A stretch of DNA of 64,000 nt from Ilex aquifolium (taxonomy: Eukaryota; Streptophyta; Magnoliopsida; Aquifoliales; Aquifoliaceae): contig OX637409.1 in the NCBI GenBank assembly GCA_951799425.1, positions 8,962,960 through 9,026,959 on the forward strand. Direction: 5' to 3'. This document shows positions 20,673 to 32,768 of the stretch, piece by piece (positions within the stretch are counted from its first letter, which is position 1; the number at the start of each line of letters is the position of its first letter). The position numbers and the translations under genes were made by a program. The notes under the pieces were generated by a model. That model worked only from the letters and a program-made list of their open reading frames with translations, had not been told where the DNA came from and made no database searches.

Positions 20673-22788
20673 TGTAAAACCCAAAAAAAATAATAAATCA
20701 ATTAAATGGGTAATATAGTAAATAAGCCATATTAAGTAAGGTTAAAAATTAAAATTTTTTATGTAACTTGGATAAAAAAATAGATATCACCATTAGATTC
20801 ATCTCACAAAATCAAGTTAGACATTCAATTTTCATTGAATTCTGAGACAGCCAAAATTTTTACGTTTTACGAGACAAATCGGGAATACATAATTAAAATT
20901 CCAACAATTGGGATTTATTCATCGGACCCATAATATAAAGTTTTGCGCCAAATTTCATCGTTTAGACCCTCAAACCCCCTTTTTTCTAGCACATTTTGAT
21001 TGGGCATGAGAGATTTTCAACCAATGAAAGAAGGACAAGTGGCACATTTTATACCAAATATATAAAATCCAAAAAAAACCCAAATCTTTAATTCTCCTTG
21101 CCACAAAAACGTTGGGGATAGATAGAGAGAGGGAGAGAGAAAAGTCAAGATCCAACCGTCGGATCTTCGAAAGCCAAGAATTAAAGTTATTCTACTTGAC
21201 AAGGACTACTCGTAAACGCCAATCTCGCCCATTTTTGATTTTTTTTTGAAAATCAAGGGTAGGGCATTCTAAAGGAATTCTCGTCTTTACTCATGCTTCA
21301 AGAGGTGAGTGTTTCTTCCTATTTAAGATTACTTTCAATTCTAAGTATATCTATGATATGGGTAGGGTGTTATGTAGAATAATTACACATCTACCATGTA
21401 ACTAGTATAGCTAATGAGATGCTTGATGAATCGATGAGCATGCTTGACCTATTCCTATTTGATTTGGGCATTGAACATGTCAAATATGTGTGATATGAGT
21501 GGGCATGTAATGTGTTTACATTTATGCTCTCTTAGTGTTTGATAAAATGTCAAAGTGTATTCAAGTATGTTATTTTAGTTAATTAATGCGTATAACATGC
21601 TTGGTGATGTGCTAGAATGTTTATTATGCTCCCAATGCTATAATTGACATTGTGCTTCCAATTAAATTGTAATTATACATTACATTGCACGTGCATGGGT
21701 AATACTACATTCTTGGAACATGTCATGATTGTGAGTGTTGTCCATGAGTTTAATCAATGACCACATATATGAGTTAAAGGGTGGGGCCCAAGAAGATTGG
21801 ACCAAGGTCCGATCAACCCTCGCGGGATGTTGCATGAAAATGTGTTGGGGTATAGTAAGAAGGACTAGATTCTCCTTATGGTGCATGACCCAATTTTTTG
21901 GTTACACACTTTTTGGTAGTGTAACAAGTCCATAAAAATGTGACGGCGTAACACGGAGTAGGATGTGAGATTTCCTAGAGATCTGTTATCGGTTTGGTAG
22001 TCTGTTGGTGAAAGTCCATAAAAGTACCTACCCCATAAAAACACAAAAATAAAGGGTCATTAGGTGGGTAAAACACCAATGGCGAGGGTTTGAAATGCCC
22101 GGTTCATAATATGACATTACATTATGTGTCGTGCATGGGAACCCGAGAATGGGTTCAGAGTCGAACATGCATTCATTAAACATCATTCATGGCTGGCATG
22201 CTTAATATTAATGTTACTTGTGTTATATGCTTGGTGTGTTAAATGTACATTCATATCATATGCAATTGGGTTGGAAGGTATTCTCTATAGGAGATACCCT
22301 ACTAGGCTTCGACTCATGCAGTTGTGGGAACATTTTTCAAGTACTCACGCTTCCGCAGATGGCCCTCACATGGGTCTGGCTTGATGAGGGAGTCGAAGTC
22401 TGGGTTTTCATTTTGGATGTGTAGATGCTGAGGTCCTATTGTATCATCTTTTAGCCTTGTATTTTGGTTAAGCAAATGCTTATATATTCTTTTGAGTAAA
22501 TGCTTGTATATTGGGGAACTTTATGTATCTATTATTATGATCAATGTATATTTTTACATTTGAGACTCGTTGATTAATGTTTAATGCTTGAAAATGCTTA
22601 AATGTTAGATTGGACCTTGGAATGGTCCATGTATTAATGTTGAGCACATGTTGAGTTAGGGTGGAGCTCCCCGTACAAAGGAGGCTCTGCCGAAATTCCA
22701 TTAGAAATGGTCTATAGGGATCAATGCCTTGGGTTAATTAATGAGGCTTAACGAGCATGAAGGACCCCCAAGGATTTGGGGCGCCACC
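20673..22788 (+). mobile_element. Solo LTR C (2.1 kb, plus orientation), nested in element 1
   Basis: The 2116-bp unit starts TGTAAAACCC and ends ATTTGGGGCGCCACC. The final base differs from the expected CA. The 5-bp target duplication ctatc is perfect (20668-20672 and 22789-22793). A TATA box (TATAAAA, 21061-21067) lies about 390 bp in, as in LTR B. Parts align with LTR B: the block around attagattcat...gacagccaaaatttttacg corresponds to a minus-strand block near 9390-9480, and the ggagctccccgtacaaa block near 22660 to one near 7520. It separates the antisense ORF region from the tandem repeats of element 1. The small frames inside are not coding. Confidence 0.85.
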
Positions 22789-22914
22789 CTATCTGTTATA
22801 TTTCTTCGAGGGACGCAAAGCCCCCAACTTTTTAATGTTATTTGTGCTTCTACTAAACTTTCCTTTGTTATAGTCATAAGTCTTTCAAAATTTTCTTTTC
22901 AAAGAACGATCCAA

Positions 22915-23295
22915 GGGCGATGCCTCATCCATTTGTGAAGACTTACCCCTCTCGGGGCCGTGCCCCTAACAACCGAGCCCTGGACTCGTATTAATTTTTT
23001 GAGGGTGGTGTTTCATTTATGAAGGCTTACCCCTCTCAGGGTTGTGTCCCTAATGATTGAGCCCTTAGCTCGTGTGACCTTTTCGAGGGCGATGCTTCCT
23101 TTGTGAAGGCTTACTCCTCTTGGGGTTTTTCCCTTGACGACTGAGCCTTGGACTCGTGTTATCTTTTCAAGGGTGGTGCTTCATTTGTGATGGCTTACCC
23201 TTCTCGTGGCTGTGCCCCTACGATCCCTTTCGAGAGTGGTACTTCATTTGCAAAGGCTTACCCCTCCCAAGGCCATGCCCCTAATGACAATGGGG
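22915..23295. repeat. Five-copy ~84-bp tandem repeat in the 3' region of element 1
   Basis: Diverged units start at about 22915, 23003, 23087, 23171 and 23234 (spacings 88, 84, 84 and 63 bp). Each carries a GGG(C/T)G(A/G)TG..TCAT..TTTGTGAAGGCTTACCCCTC core. They lie between integrase and the 3' LTR. Tandem repeats in this untranslated region are a known feature of Tat/Ogre elements. Confidence 0.8.
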
Positions 23296-23349
23296 TGTAT
23301 CTCAAGACTCATTTAGTAATAATATTTATTTAAATTCAAAATATTCCAT

Positions 23350-24960
23350 GGGTAAGCCACAAATTTCCCTTGCATATCTTCGAGTCTGTAAGGCCCTGTG
23401 CCCCCCGCAGTAGTGACTTTGTATGGACCCTACCAGTTAGGGTCAAGCTTCCTATCGATTGGTTCCTGAGTTCCCCCAAACACTTTTCGGGGTACTAGGT
23501 CCCCCACTTGGAAGCTTCTAGCTCGGACTTTCTTCAGGTGCTGTCAGGATAGATCCCGTTGGTACTTAGTTGTTCGTATGGTGTCTACATCCCTTCTCTC
23601 CTCGACTAAATCAAGGTCCCTAGCCAAGGTCTGCTCATTCTCTCCAGATTCAAAAGTTTGGCTTCGTATGGTTGGGAGTCCTACTTCCAAGGGTATAACT
23701 GCTTCCACCCCATATGCCACGGTGTAAGAAGTCTCCCCTGTAAAAATCCTCGGAATGGTTCTATACGCCCAAGGACATTGAGCAACTCCTCAATCCACCT
23801 GACTTTTTCCCTTTCTAGTCTTTTCTTGATCCCTGCTAACACCATTTTGTTGGAGTTCTCCACCTGTCCATTGTATTGTGGGTACGCTATAGTCGATTAG
23901 TAGTTACAGATTCTGAACCCTAGGTAGAACTCTCTGAATGGACTACTATTGAATTGGGTGTCGTTATCCGACATCAGATCTCATGGAATTCCAAACCAAG
24001 TGATAATGTTCTGCCATATAAAATTTTTGGTTTCTACGTTGCATATATGGCTCAGGGGCTCTGCCTCAATCCATTTCGTAAAATAATTAGTGGCCACCAA
24101 AAGAAATTTCTTGTTCGGTGGAGCTTATGGTGATTGAACCACTATATCCATTCCCCATGGAGAGAAAGGCTATGGACTTGTCAACAGGTTGAGATCTCCT
24201 AACGGTTAGTGAATGATAGGGGAAAACCTCTGACATTTCTCGCATTTTTGCATGTAACTCTTAGCATCCCTCTACATGTACGGCCACCAGTACCCTTGAG
24301 ACATGGCTCGATGTGCTAGGGACCATCCACCTGTGTGGCTCCCGTATATTCCTTTGTGGATTTCATATAGTAAGGATTCGATCTTGTCCTTGGGGATGCA
24401 TAATAAATATGGTCCTAAGAAAGATTTTCGATATAGCTTTTCGTCAGGGGAGACCCAAAACCTTGGGGCCTTGAATTTTATTTTCTTGGCTTCCTTGGCA
24501 TCTCCTGGGAGTACCCCGGTCAACAAATACTTGATGATAGGGTACATTCAGCCTAGGGGTATGTCTCGGATATCGACGAAAAGTATCTCCTCGGCATCAG
24601 TGTTGGTTATACTCGAGCTCTTCTTGTACTCCATCGTTATCCTCTGAGTGATTTCTGATGTCAAGGCCGAAGCTAGGCATGCCAATGCATCGACATGGCT
24701 GTTGTTATACCTAGAAATCTAAGATAACTTGATCTCCTCAAATCCTCCCATTTTTTTTATTTTATTCGTTGATAATACGTCTTCATCCTGGCATCTTGGG
24801 TTTTGCAGTCTCAATTGATGTGGTTGACGACTAGTTGGGAATCGCAGAAGATATGGAGGTGTCTTACCTTGATGGACAATGCCACATTGAGTCCTGATAT
24901 CAATGCCTCATACTCGGCTTCATTATTGGATGCTTTAAATCCAAGCCAGATGGCTTATTC
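23350..24960 (-). pseudogene. Integrase and second RNase H region of element 1
   Basis: Read on the minus strand, a second RNase H-like block around 24936-24830 includes [18 protein letters not shown]. The integrase zinc-binding segment (24350-24272) has HKGIYGSHTGGWSLAHRAMS. Core fragments follow, with FTKWIEAEPL, SDNDTQF (second Asp) and a GQVENSNKMV stretch (catalytic Glu) near 23870-23850. The helix NSNKMVLAGIKKRLEREKVR lies at 23863-23800. The C-terminal GPYKV/GTGPYRL-like end is near 23440-23380. Multiple stops and frame changes are present. The tandem RNase H domains support the Tat lineage. Confidence 0.75.
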
Positions 24961-25001
24961 CACTGTGATCCCTTCAGAATTAGTCAGGGCTATGCCTACT
25001 C

Positions 25002-26260
25002 CTACCCCCCTTGCGTTTGAGGACCCGTCGACATGGAGGTTCTAGGGGCCACTTGATGAGTCAGGCACCACGTGGGTTTCTTCCATAGGGGGCTCAAGCA
25101 CAAAGATTTAGCTATAAAGTCGGCTAGTACCTGGCTTTTGATGGATGTCCAGGGTTTATATTGTATCTCAAACTTCCCAAGTTCAATAGCCCACTTGGCG
25201 ACCCTTCTCGATGTGCCAACTTTTTGGAGGATGGGCCTCAAAGTTTGGTCTGTAAGGACTTCGATAAGGTAGGCTTGGAAGTAATGTCCAAGTTTTCTCG
25301 CGGACATTACCAGCGCAAGTATGAGCTTCTCCATTGGCAAGTACCTCATCTTGGCATCAAGTAGGGTTTTGCTAACATAATATACAGGCCTTTGACCAAT
25401 TTTGAACTCCCTCACCAATGCCCTACTAATTGTGCACTCTGAGACCGAAAGATAGAGGTTCAAAACCTCATCTATTACCAGCATTGTGAGAATTGGAGGG
25501 GTTTTCAAATATACTTTAATTCCATTGAGGGCCCAATCACAATCCTTATCCCAACAACCCTTAAGCACCGAGAAAAAAAGGTTTACACTTGTCCGACGAC
25601 TTGGAAATGAAACGGTTAAGGGCCACCAACATCCCAATCAACTTCTGAATGTTCATGGTGGTTCTTGGCCTCTGTATTCATTGTATTGCCTATATTTTGA
25701 AGGGATTAGCTTCGATCCCGCGATGAGTGACCATGTAGCCCAAGAACTTTCCCGACCTAACCCCAAATGCACATTTGGATGCATTTAGCTTCAAACCTTA
25801 ACTCCTAAGAATGTTAAAGGTTGCTTCCAAATCTCTCAGGTGATCAGCCTTGGCCTTGTTTTTTGTTAGCATGTCATCGATGTAGACTTCCATGGTGATG
25901 CTTAGTCATTCATTGAACATTTTGTTCATCAAGCACTAATACGTGGCACCTGTATTCTTCAGTCCGAATGGCATCACCTTATAACAATAAATCCCCCGAG
26001 AGGTTATGAAGGTCGTTTTCTCCTGATCGGCTTCACACAGCGAAATCTAGTGACCAGCTCAGACGTCCATGAAACTCATGCGTTCATATCCTACGGTCGC
26101 ATCCACTAATTGATTGACCTGGGGGAGAGGATAGTCTTCCTTATGGCACATCTTATTTAGCACAAATGGTGTTTGATAGCCATTTGAGGAATTGAACTTC
26201 ATTGATGGACCCCGTTTTGAGCAATTGGTCTACTTCCTTATCGACTGTTTCACGTGATGA
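25002..26260 (-). pseudogene. Reverse transcriptase and RNase H of element 1
   Basis: The minus strand shows the RT blocks. SFMDV is followed by a stop where the polymerase normally continues. Then come KTTFITSRGIYCYKVMPFGLKN and the catalytic YIDDML motif near 25885-25870, with at least three stop codons inside. RNase H follows in a 211-codon open block (25637-25002) containing KGCWDKDCDWALNGIK and PVYYVSKTLLDAKMRYLPMEKL, and ending with the VLADFIA motif of Ty3/gypsy RNase H. The catalytic YxDD is intact, but the polyprotein is not. Confidence 0.8.
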
Positions 26261-26265
26261 GGAGC

Positions 26266-26960
26266 TCATATCTGGGCCTTCTGCTTCACCGACTTAAAGG
26301 TTAGGTCAACATGCAGTTGATGGCAAATTAATTCAAGGCTTATCCCTTTCATTTCAGCAGGTGTCCAAGCAAAAACATCAGAATTTCGCTGGAGAAAGCT
26401 TATCATATCATATTTCTCAGTTTCTTCCAACAATGCTCCAATAAGGAAGAACCTCTCACTGTCTTCGAGATGGAGGTACACCTTGACCAGGTCCTCCGTA
26501 GATTGGTTGGCCCAGGTCAACCATGGGCTAGTCGACACCGAGCCAGCCAAACTGTGATTGCTATTTCGCCACGACAGCCTAGGGGTCATGCTCCTTGGTC
26601 TTAGCGTTGACCCTAATATTTACAGCGGCGTAGAAACAACTCTTGAATGAGGCCTAGTCGCCATGGATTTCCATAATCCCCTTCAAGTTTGGGAACTTAA
26701 GTTTATAGTGGTAAGAGGAATGTACCACCTTAAAGGCATACAACCAAATCCTTTCCATGATGGCATTGTAAGGGGAGTCAAAATCTATCACTAGAAACTC
26801 CACTAGGGTAATGACGATCCTGGCAGTCACAAGGAAGGTAATATTTGCAAGAGGCAACGTGTATGAGCCATTGAACCCTACGAGGGATACTTCACGAGCT
26901 TCAAGTGCTTATTTGAGAACTCCATCTTCTGGAAGAGGCTTTGGTACATGGCCTCGGATG
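26266..26960 (-). pseudogene. Aspartic protease region and RT N-terminus of element 1
   Basis: The minus-strand block 26857-26654 reads FLVIDFDSPYNAIMERIWL, the segment that follows the active-site region in plant gypsy proteases. The block at 26589-26266 has SERFFLIGALL and DVFAWTPAEMKGI, the usual linker to RT. The protease DTG-like active site itself was not seen and appears decayed. Confidence 0.6.
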
Positions 26961-27079
26961 AGCTTCTTGAATTGACCAGAATACTCTTCACATCATGCTT
27001 CTCTATTCAAAGAGTAATGACTAGGGCATCTTCGTGAGGGAGGAAAACTCTGGTGAGATCGGCATTGGTGAAGGAAATT

Positions 27080-28570
27080 GTCTCCGAATCATGCTGAGCT
27101 CACTTGGACGATTACCCCTCGTCCTTCCTCTCTTCCATTTTTGCGGCTTGCGCCACCCTTTGAAGGTCTACGCGTAAAATGTTGTAAGTTGGTCAGTCGA
27201 CCATGCAAGTGTGTATGACCTCTATGATAGTCGCTGCCCCCATTTCGTCCCCCCCGTGGCTTCGGCCTATCCTCCTGTGTCGACCTTATTAATAAACTCG
27301 CAGAGGTGTCCATCTTGCACCAACTGTTCCAGGAACGCTTTGTACACCCGGCAATCCTCAGTAAGATGCTTGGTGTCCCAATAATATGAGCATCTAGAAG
27401 TCGAGTTCCAAGTTGAGCGATCCCCTCGTATCTTAGGCAGCCACTTGAAGAACGAATCCTTCTTGATCTTGTGGAGTATCTTGTAAATGAGTTCCTTGAA
27501 AACCTTGTGTACCCCTTTGAAGGAAATGCAGGTCGGTGTTGGGGCCACTGTTCCCTTCCTGCTTAGGACTTTTTTCTCCCTTTTCTTGGATCCGACCTAT
27601 TTGGTCCTAGTAACGACAGCCTCCTCCTCTATTTTTGAGTATTTGTTGATGTAGGACATCAGGTCCTTAAATTCGATGGGGGTTCTTTTTGTCAAGGACT
27701 GGTATAAGTCAGTATCCCGGGATAACCCGAGCCTAAAAGTCACTACAGTCATATTCTCGAAGCATCCTTTGACCTCGTTGACCTCTTCCCAATATCGAGT
27801 AGCATATTGTCAGAGGGTCTCTCCCTCCTTTCGCTTGAGCGTCAATAGTGCACCCACGTCATTTGGCCTCTTGCTGCTAGTGATGAATCGAGCTATGAAA
27901 TGTTCGGTCATCTGCTTCCAAGTTCCTACACTCTCCGGAGCAAGACTCTTTTACCATTTCATGGCAGTGTCTCCAAGACTCATCAGGAAGGCACAACAAT
28001 TTATAGTTAGTGTCGTAAATGGACATAAGTTGCTTATATTTTCGAATATTGCTCTCAGGATCCGTTCTCTACTCGTACACCTTGAAACAGGGGACGGTGA
28101 ATTTTTTGGGCATCTCAACTTCTCTAATGTTTTGGATGAAGGGAGATACTATTTTTTCATCATCCACCTCATCCCGACATGATTTCTGGAACTTGGGTCG
28201 AACTGGGAGCAAAGATCTTCTCAGGGGGCCTCCATCCCAAGTTTTTGTGCCCCCAGTTCTCTGATGGAAATGGCCGACTCGATGTGCAACCCTGTTTCCT
28301 TGGCAATCCTAGACAGCTTATTTCAGAGGTCTTCACGTTGCAACACTCGCACACGTTTCCCCTTCCCTCGAGGTGATTCTTGGGGGAATACCCCCTTTTA
28401 GAGGAATGGGAATGCAATTTCTGACCCAATTGGTGACGTAGATCCATATTGGAGATCTCGCAGGAGTGCCTCTGGTGATCACCCTCACTCCCCCATCTCT
28501 TACTTCACCAACTAGTCTCCCCCGACCGTTCAAAGTCGTTAAGTCGGTTAAGCACATTGACATTATCTCA
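27080..28570 (-). pseudogene. Gag relic of element 1
   Basis: The minus strand encodes gag remnants in several frames. An N-terminal block lies at 28575-28333. A retrotrans_gag-like core (about 28180-27680) has the EGETLRQYATRYWEEVNEV-type region, visible in reverse under 27850-27780. The open block 27548-27267 contains CSYYWDTKHLTEDCRVYKAFLEQLV, a C-x3-x-H-x-T-x-x-C zinc-finger-like motif of Tat gags, followed by a GH-LCEFI stretch. A basic tail follows at 27313-27089. The plus-strand frame at 27676-28182 is only the antisense shadow of this gag. Confidence 0.65.
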
Positions 28571-28782
28571 TTCAATCTGTTTCAGGCAGCCACCTAGACA
28601 CTCTTCAATGAGTTCCATTATTTCTCAAGCTAGAACTCCTTGCCCTCATAGACTTTGGTCCACCACCAGGGTGTGTTGAGAATTAAGTCGAACACCGTCC
28701 AACTGATCTAGGGAATGAGATTTTGATACCATAGGAAGAAGAGCAACATAATGTATCGCTACGAGGAAGTCTGGTTCGTGAC

Positions 28783-28804
28783 CTTCCTACAGACAATGCC
28801 AAAT
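28783..28804 (-). other. Primer-binding site of element 1
   Basis: On the minus strand, immediately after the 5' LTR, is TTTGGCATTGTCTGTAGGAA. It differs from the primer sites of the other two gypsy elements (44022-44046 and 62312-62331) mainly by transitions at GCGCC and GGG, as expected from methyl-C decay. Confidence 0.7.
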
Positions 28805-29543
28805 TGCACGGGAGATTTCTTGCAATGTGTTGAGATAACGATCCTTACGATAAATTCAATGGATGATCTTGAAAGGAATAGCAAAGTCATGAAAAGGATC
28901 CGGATGTACACCCAACTTATCCCCTCCGACGGTTAAGTCAGTCGGCATTTGAGTTTGGATAAAGTGTACAGTGCAGAGCTATTCTTGCTTATGTACCTTA
29001 GTTCTGTTTCTATGGGCTATTTATACCTGAGATTGTAATGATGTCTCCCACATCTGGATTCCAATTCTAGTCTTTAATAGTCTATGTTCATTGCCTAGCA
29101 TAATAAGTGTTACTCTGTCATACCTCATTAATGTTGGGTGATTGGACATCCGGGTTGGCATGCTGGAACGAGCCTAGCATTTATGATTCCATCCCCGACC
29201 ATCGAGTGTTCTACATAGATGCATGTGACCTACTGCCGTGCATTTATGAGCAAAGTCAAGGCGTTCATGGGATCCCCTGAGGGCCATCCATCAGTCATGG
29301 CCCCCTTAGCTTGACAGTTGTTCTTGGGCCCTTCATGGAGTATATAGTCAATGATGACCTGTCATGTCACTGCGTTGCTCGAGGCTCACACATCGATGTC
29401 ATTTAATACTCGGCATTAATCTTGCCTCTCAGTCCCAAGCACTCCAATCGCTTAGTCTCAGCTACCATAGGAATCCCACGCGTCTCGACACCCTGAGTGG
29501 CCACATGTCAGTCTCTAGTTTGGTGGCCGCCAATGTCCCGTTA
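28805..29543 (-). repeat. 5' LTR of gypsy element 1
   Basis: This 739-bp copy is the partner of 17782-18509. A TATA box (TATAAATAG, minus strand) lies at 29018-29026. The end bases are TA rather than TG on the minus strand, probably through decay. Confidence 0.85.
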
Positions 29544-29548
29544 CTTGT

Positions 29549-31901
29549 CAACACCAACAAATTTACCGGGTGTTACATGCATTTCGTTTCTTACTCCTCG
29601 TTTAGTATATATGTTGATGCATTATACCCCAAAGCTAATCCATCAATTTTGATTTACCATTGTGGACAGCATCCGAGTTTTCATTTTTCAATATTGCACA
29701 TAAGGCTGTTAATCGAGCCAAACTTTACAAGTTTGAGTCCGAGCCTGTTGAGCTCGTTTTTCTAAACGAACATAAAAAATTATTCAAGTTCGGTTCATTT
29801 AGAACACGAGTCGAGTTCGAACCGAACCCGAGTAGCTCGATTCAATTAATGATCCTAATTACACATTCCATTCGCTAGAGTCTAGCTGTTTTGATCCATT
29901 GTTCCTTTTAAGATGATAATTTTTTTTTTTTTTTAAAAAAAAGAATAAAGCTAGACTAACTTAAATATTAAATTAAAAATAGGAATTAAATGACATGAAA
30001 ATTGCAATAATAATATTTTTTATTAATTTTTTATTCATTAGATATTCAAGATTTATTGACCATATCAGCTATAATTTCATTTGTTTAATATTTTTTGTCA
30101 GTGTAACATTACTTTAGAGAAAAAAAAAAAAATGGGCCCTTTGTTTTTTTCTCAATTCTACTGCATACCAGATGGGATTCACCAAGGCACCCCCAAGAAA
30201 ATATCATTTTATTTCTACTCTCAAGTTAATAAATACCATATTATATACTGCACTGCATGGGTCAAACTAAAATATACATTGTATGCAAGCTGGCTAATGA
30301 TGTAAAGAATGGCTACATTCATCTTTCCCTTTTCCCAAAAAACTGAAAACCATTATACTTTCTACTATAGTACTTTCTCTTGGGTACCCCGAATCGCGGC
30401 CAAGTCTCCGTATCTTACATAGTAATGTTTTAGTAATAACACTATCAATTCAATTTATTGAACCTATGTAAAGCTATCGTTGAATTAGCAGTGTCTCCTA
30501 CACATTGCTTTGTGTGTAGGATATGATTAAAATTTGTTGCTCATTAATAAAGTTTCTTCAGTGTTGTTCTCTGTGTTCACTTTTTTATTTTTATTTTCGG
30601 TCAAACATGTCCAAAAAATTCTCTCTTTCAACCAACATACCCTACTGATCTTTTTAGGGTAATATGCAAACAAATAGAAGATGTATGGATTGAATTGATA
30701 GTCACATCATAAATGTATATGTGTCAACAGTTGTATAACATTGGATTGATGTGTCTCGGGTTTATCTCAAAGGGGAAGATCTTAAATGATATAGTACTAA
30801 ATCGAGATTGTGAATTCAGCGCATGTATTCAGAATATATGTATCGAGCATGAGTATAAATATCACATGATTAAGATGATTCTTCTCTTCGGAAAAAGGGG
30901 AAAAGAGGGGGAGGGGGGGGTTGGATAATCAGGGTGAAGCTTCCTCGCAAGTAGGTTTCTGCAGGCTCCAACCCAAATTATGATAGGCTTGATTAAGGTA
31001 ATATTATCTTCCATTATTGGTCTGGCAGGGGGGCACTAGGTGTGCACCATTGATTGATTCCTAATGTGAGATTGAATCTAAATAGAGAAGAGTAAATACC
31101 CAACACTTGCCGTACCTATCATTTCGGACTTTGCTCCACCACCCCCATTAGATCAGCAATAATCAAATCGGCTTGAGCTTCCATGCCTGCGATTGTATGT
31201 AAGTTATTCTAGTATAATTTTCCTTCATTTCCCAAGTGAGATCAACTCTATATAAATGGACCAGTTATTAATATATGAGGTGATCTACGAAGAAGAGAAA
31301 TAGAAGAAAAAAATATTAGATTGGATCTAAGCCTAAGAAATCCGTATTATCATTAAACCTTTGAATCTTTACAAGAAAATGTAATCTGATTTATGATTTC
31401 AAGGTAGGTATATTTGTGTGTGTATATGATTATTTGTATGTGTACACAACAGAAGACCACACAATATATTCTGACATCTCCTACATCCACCGAGGTAGTC
31501 GTCACTATGCTAAACAAGATTTTTAAGAAAACCACAACTAACCTTGTGGATTATAATTCGGTTAAACCTCTAGCCAAACTAAGCAATGCAGGAGAAAGAT
31601 ATGAATTGCAGTTTGTAACAACTAATGCAGGGTGTATGTGATAGAGAATAATGAATGTCCATAACCATAACAAATCTATGTAGCATACGAACAGAGCTCT
31701 CAATTAGTGGAAAGAATAACTCAAACAAGAGTGAAATAGACAGTAGAAAACATGATAAAAAGGAGAAGCAAAGACCAATTCATTGGTAAGCCAAGGCTGG
31801 ACAACCACCCTTTAATTGAACAACATAAAGTGTAGAAGAGAGCTCCACAAAATCCTCTTAGACACCATCACTTATATTTAATTTTTTTTTTTTCAACTCT
31901 T
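29549..31901. other. Intergenic, no gene seen
   Basis: 29700-29850 is built of GAGCTCG/TTCGAACC-rich words with inverted symmetry, resembling the terminal region of an Ac/hAT-like element, but no target duplication was found. The rest is AT-rich with no coding motif. Confidence 0.4.
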
Positions 31902-32063
31902 AGGGGTGGTCCAGTGGTCAAGCTTGCTCTCTTACTTGCAAGGGTCTAAAGTTCGATACTTCTTACACCCCTCATGCTTTTAAATTAGCTCAAGTTATGG
32001 TGACCGACTCAAAGTTCGAAGGAGTATTCGGTTCAAACCTGGACACCCTATAAGGAAAAAAAT
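31902..32063 (+). mobile_element. tRNA-derived SINE
   Basis: An internal RNA polymerase III promoter is visible. An A box-like TGGTCCAGTGG lies at 31907-31917 and a B box-like AGTTCGATAC at 31950-31959, about 33 bp downstream. A tRNA-unrelated body follows, ending near an A-rich tail (aaggaaaaaaatg, about 32052-32063). The length (about 160 bp) fits plant SINEs. T-rich flanks make a target duplication hard to define. Confidence 0.6.
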
Positions 32064-32507
32064 GTAATTTTTCTCTACCTTTTGGGCAATAATAGCATCA
32101 ATTTTGACAATAGAGGACATGCAGATCTTACCATTGATTCGAACTCCTCCATGGAGTTCCGTACTTTTTCAAGAATAATGCATATAAAATTAGTCCAGGT
32201 CTCGAAGATCCACCGCCAAATATCTTATTTTCAATCAGAAAAATCTGGAGTAGGTAAGATTATAATCGTGTATGAATAATAAAATGCCTTGTTCTACATT
32301 TCCCATATCCAAATAAATGTTACATTTAGCTTAATTTATGTTTCCAATCAATCAGAATTCAACATAATATGCATTACAATAACAACCTTTATCCCAAGAA
32401 TAAATTATACTTAACATGGCTGTTGCCTTCAAATCTCATTACATCATAGGGGATTGTTTGCAGGTTGAATACATGTACTTTCAGATGGAGCTAGCAGAGG
32501 GCAACCA

Positions 32508-32768
32508 ATGGGGACAAAGGGCGAGATGGAACTATCTTCCAAGCAAGAAAATATTCAATATAACGATGACACTATGTTATCGAGCTGTGACAACAAATTA
32601 ATCACTAATAAACTGCTCCTCAGCAAAGACAGTTCAACTTCCAAACCTACCAGCAATCTCAAGTTCAGAGTCAACCTTCTCCATAGCAGTACTCCAGTGC
32701 TTCACTTCCTTAAATCTAAAGCTGGTACACGACCTCCTATCCTAGACCTTCCATCATGGTCTTCCTAA
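32508..32768 (+). CDS. Unknown small frame, possible exon
   Basis: The 86-codon frame has coding-like composition, begins MGTKGEMELSSKQ and ends in RPPILDLPSWSS. A TGTACTTTCAG acceptor-like sequence lies 25-35 bp upstream (32476-32486), and the frame stays open back to it, so this could be a last exon. No upstream partner exon or known domain was recognised. It may equally be chance. Confidence 0.22.
   Translation: MGTKGEMELSSKQENIQYNDDTMLSSCDNKLITNKLLLSKDSSTSKPTSNLKFRVNLLHSSTPVLHFLKSKAGTRPPILDLPSWSS

Larger units (their letters stand above)
17782..29543 (-). mobile_element. Ty3/gypsy LTR retrotransposon, Tat type (element 1), decayed
   Basis: The LTRs are at 17782-18509 (3' LTR) and 28805-29543 (5' LTR). 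The flanking 5-mers are attgt (17777-17781) and cttgt (29544-29548), a target duplication with one change. Between them, read on the minus strand, are the primer-binding site, gag, protease, RT, RNase H, a second RNase H, integrase, tandem repeats and a polypurine tract. An antisense ORF region lies between integrase and the 3' LTR. A solo LTR (20673-22788) is nested in it. Every coding domain carries stops and frame changes, so the copy is dead. The extra RNase H, the antisense ORF and the 3' tandem repeats point to the Tat/Ogre branch. That assignment is by structure, not by phylogeny. Confidence 0.85.

Noticed and set aside
21680-22424. Short frames in solo LTR C
   Set aside because: Non-coding LTR sequence with no domain similarity visible.
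22915-23295. Regular repeats that might suggest a CRISPR-like array
   Set aside because: Units are contiguous, diverged tandem repeats without unique spacers, in a plant retrotransposon.
27676-28182. 168-codon plus-strand frame
   Set aside because: It is the antisense shadow of the gypsy element 1 gag, which gives recognisable motifs on the minus strand.
29690-29880. Possible hAT element built of GAGCTCG/TTCGAACC words
   Set aside because: No pair of ends with matching flanks could be found, so it is only mentioned in the region note.
31414-31641. 75-codon frame starting MCVYMIICMC
   Set aside because: No motif, no splice or promoter context, and it overlaps AT-rich simple sequence.
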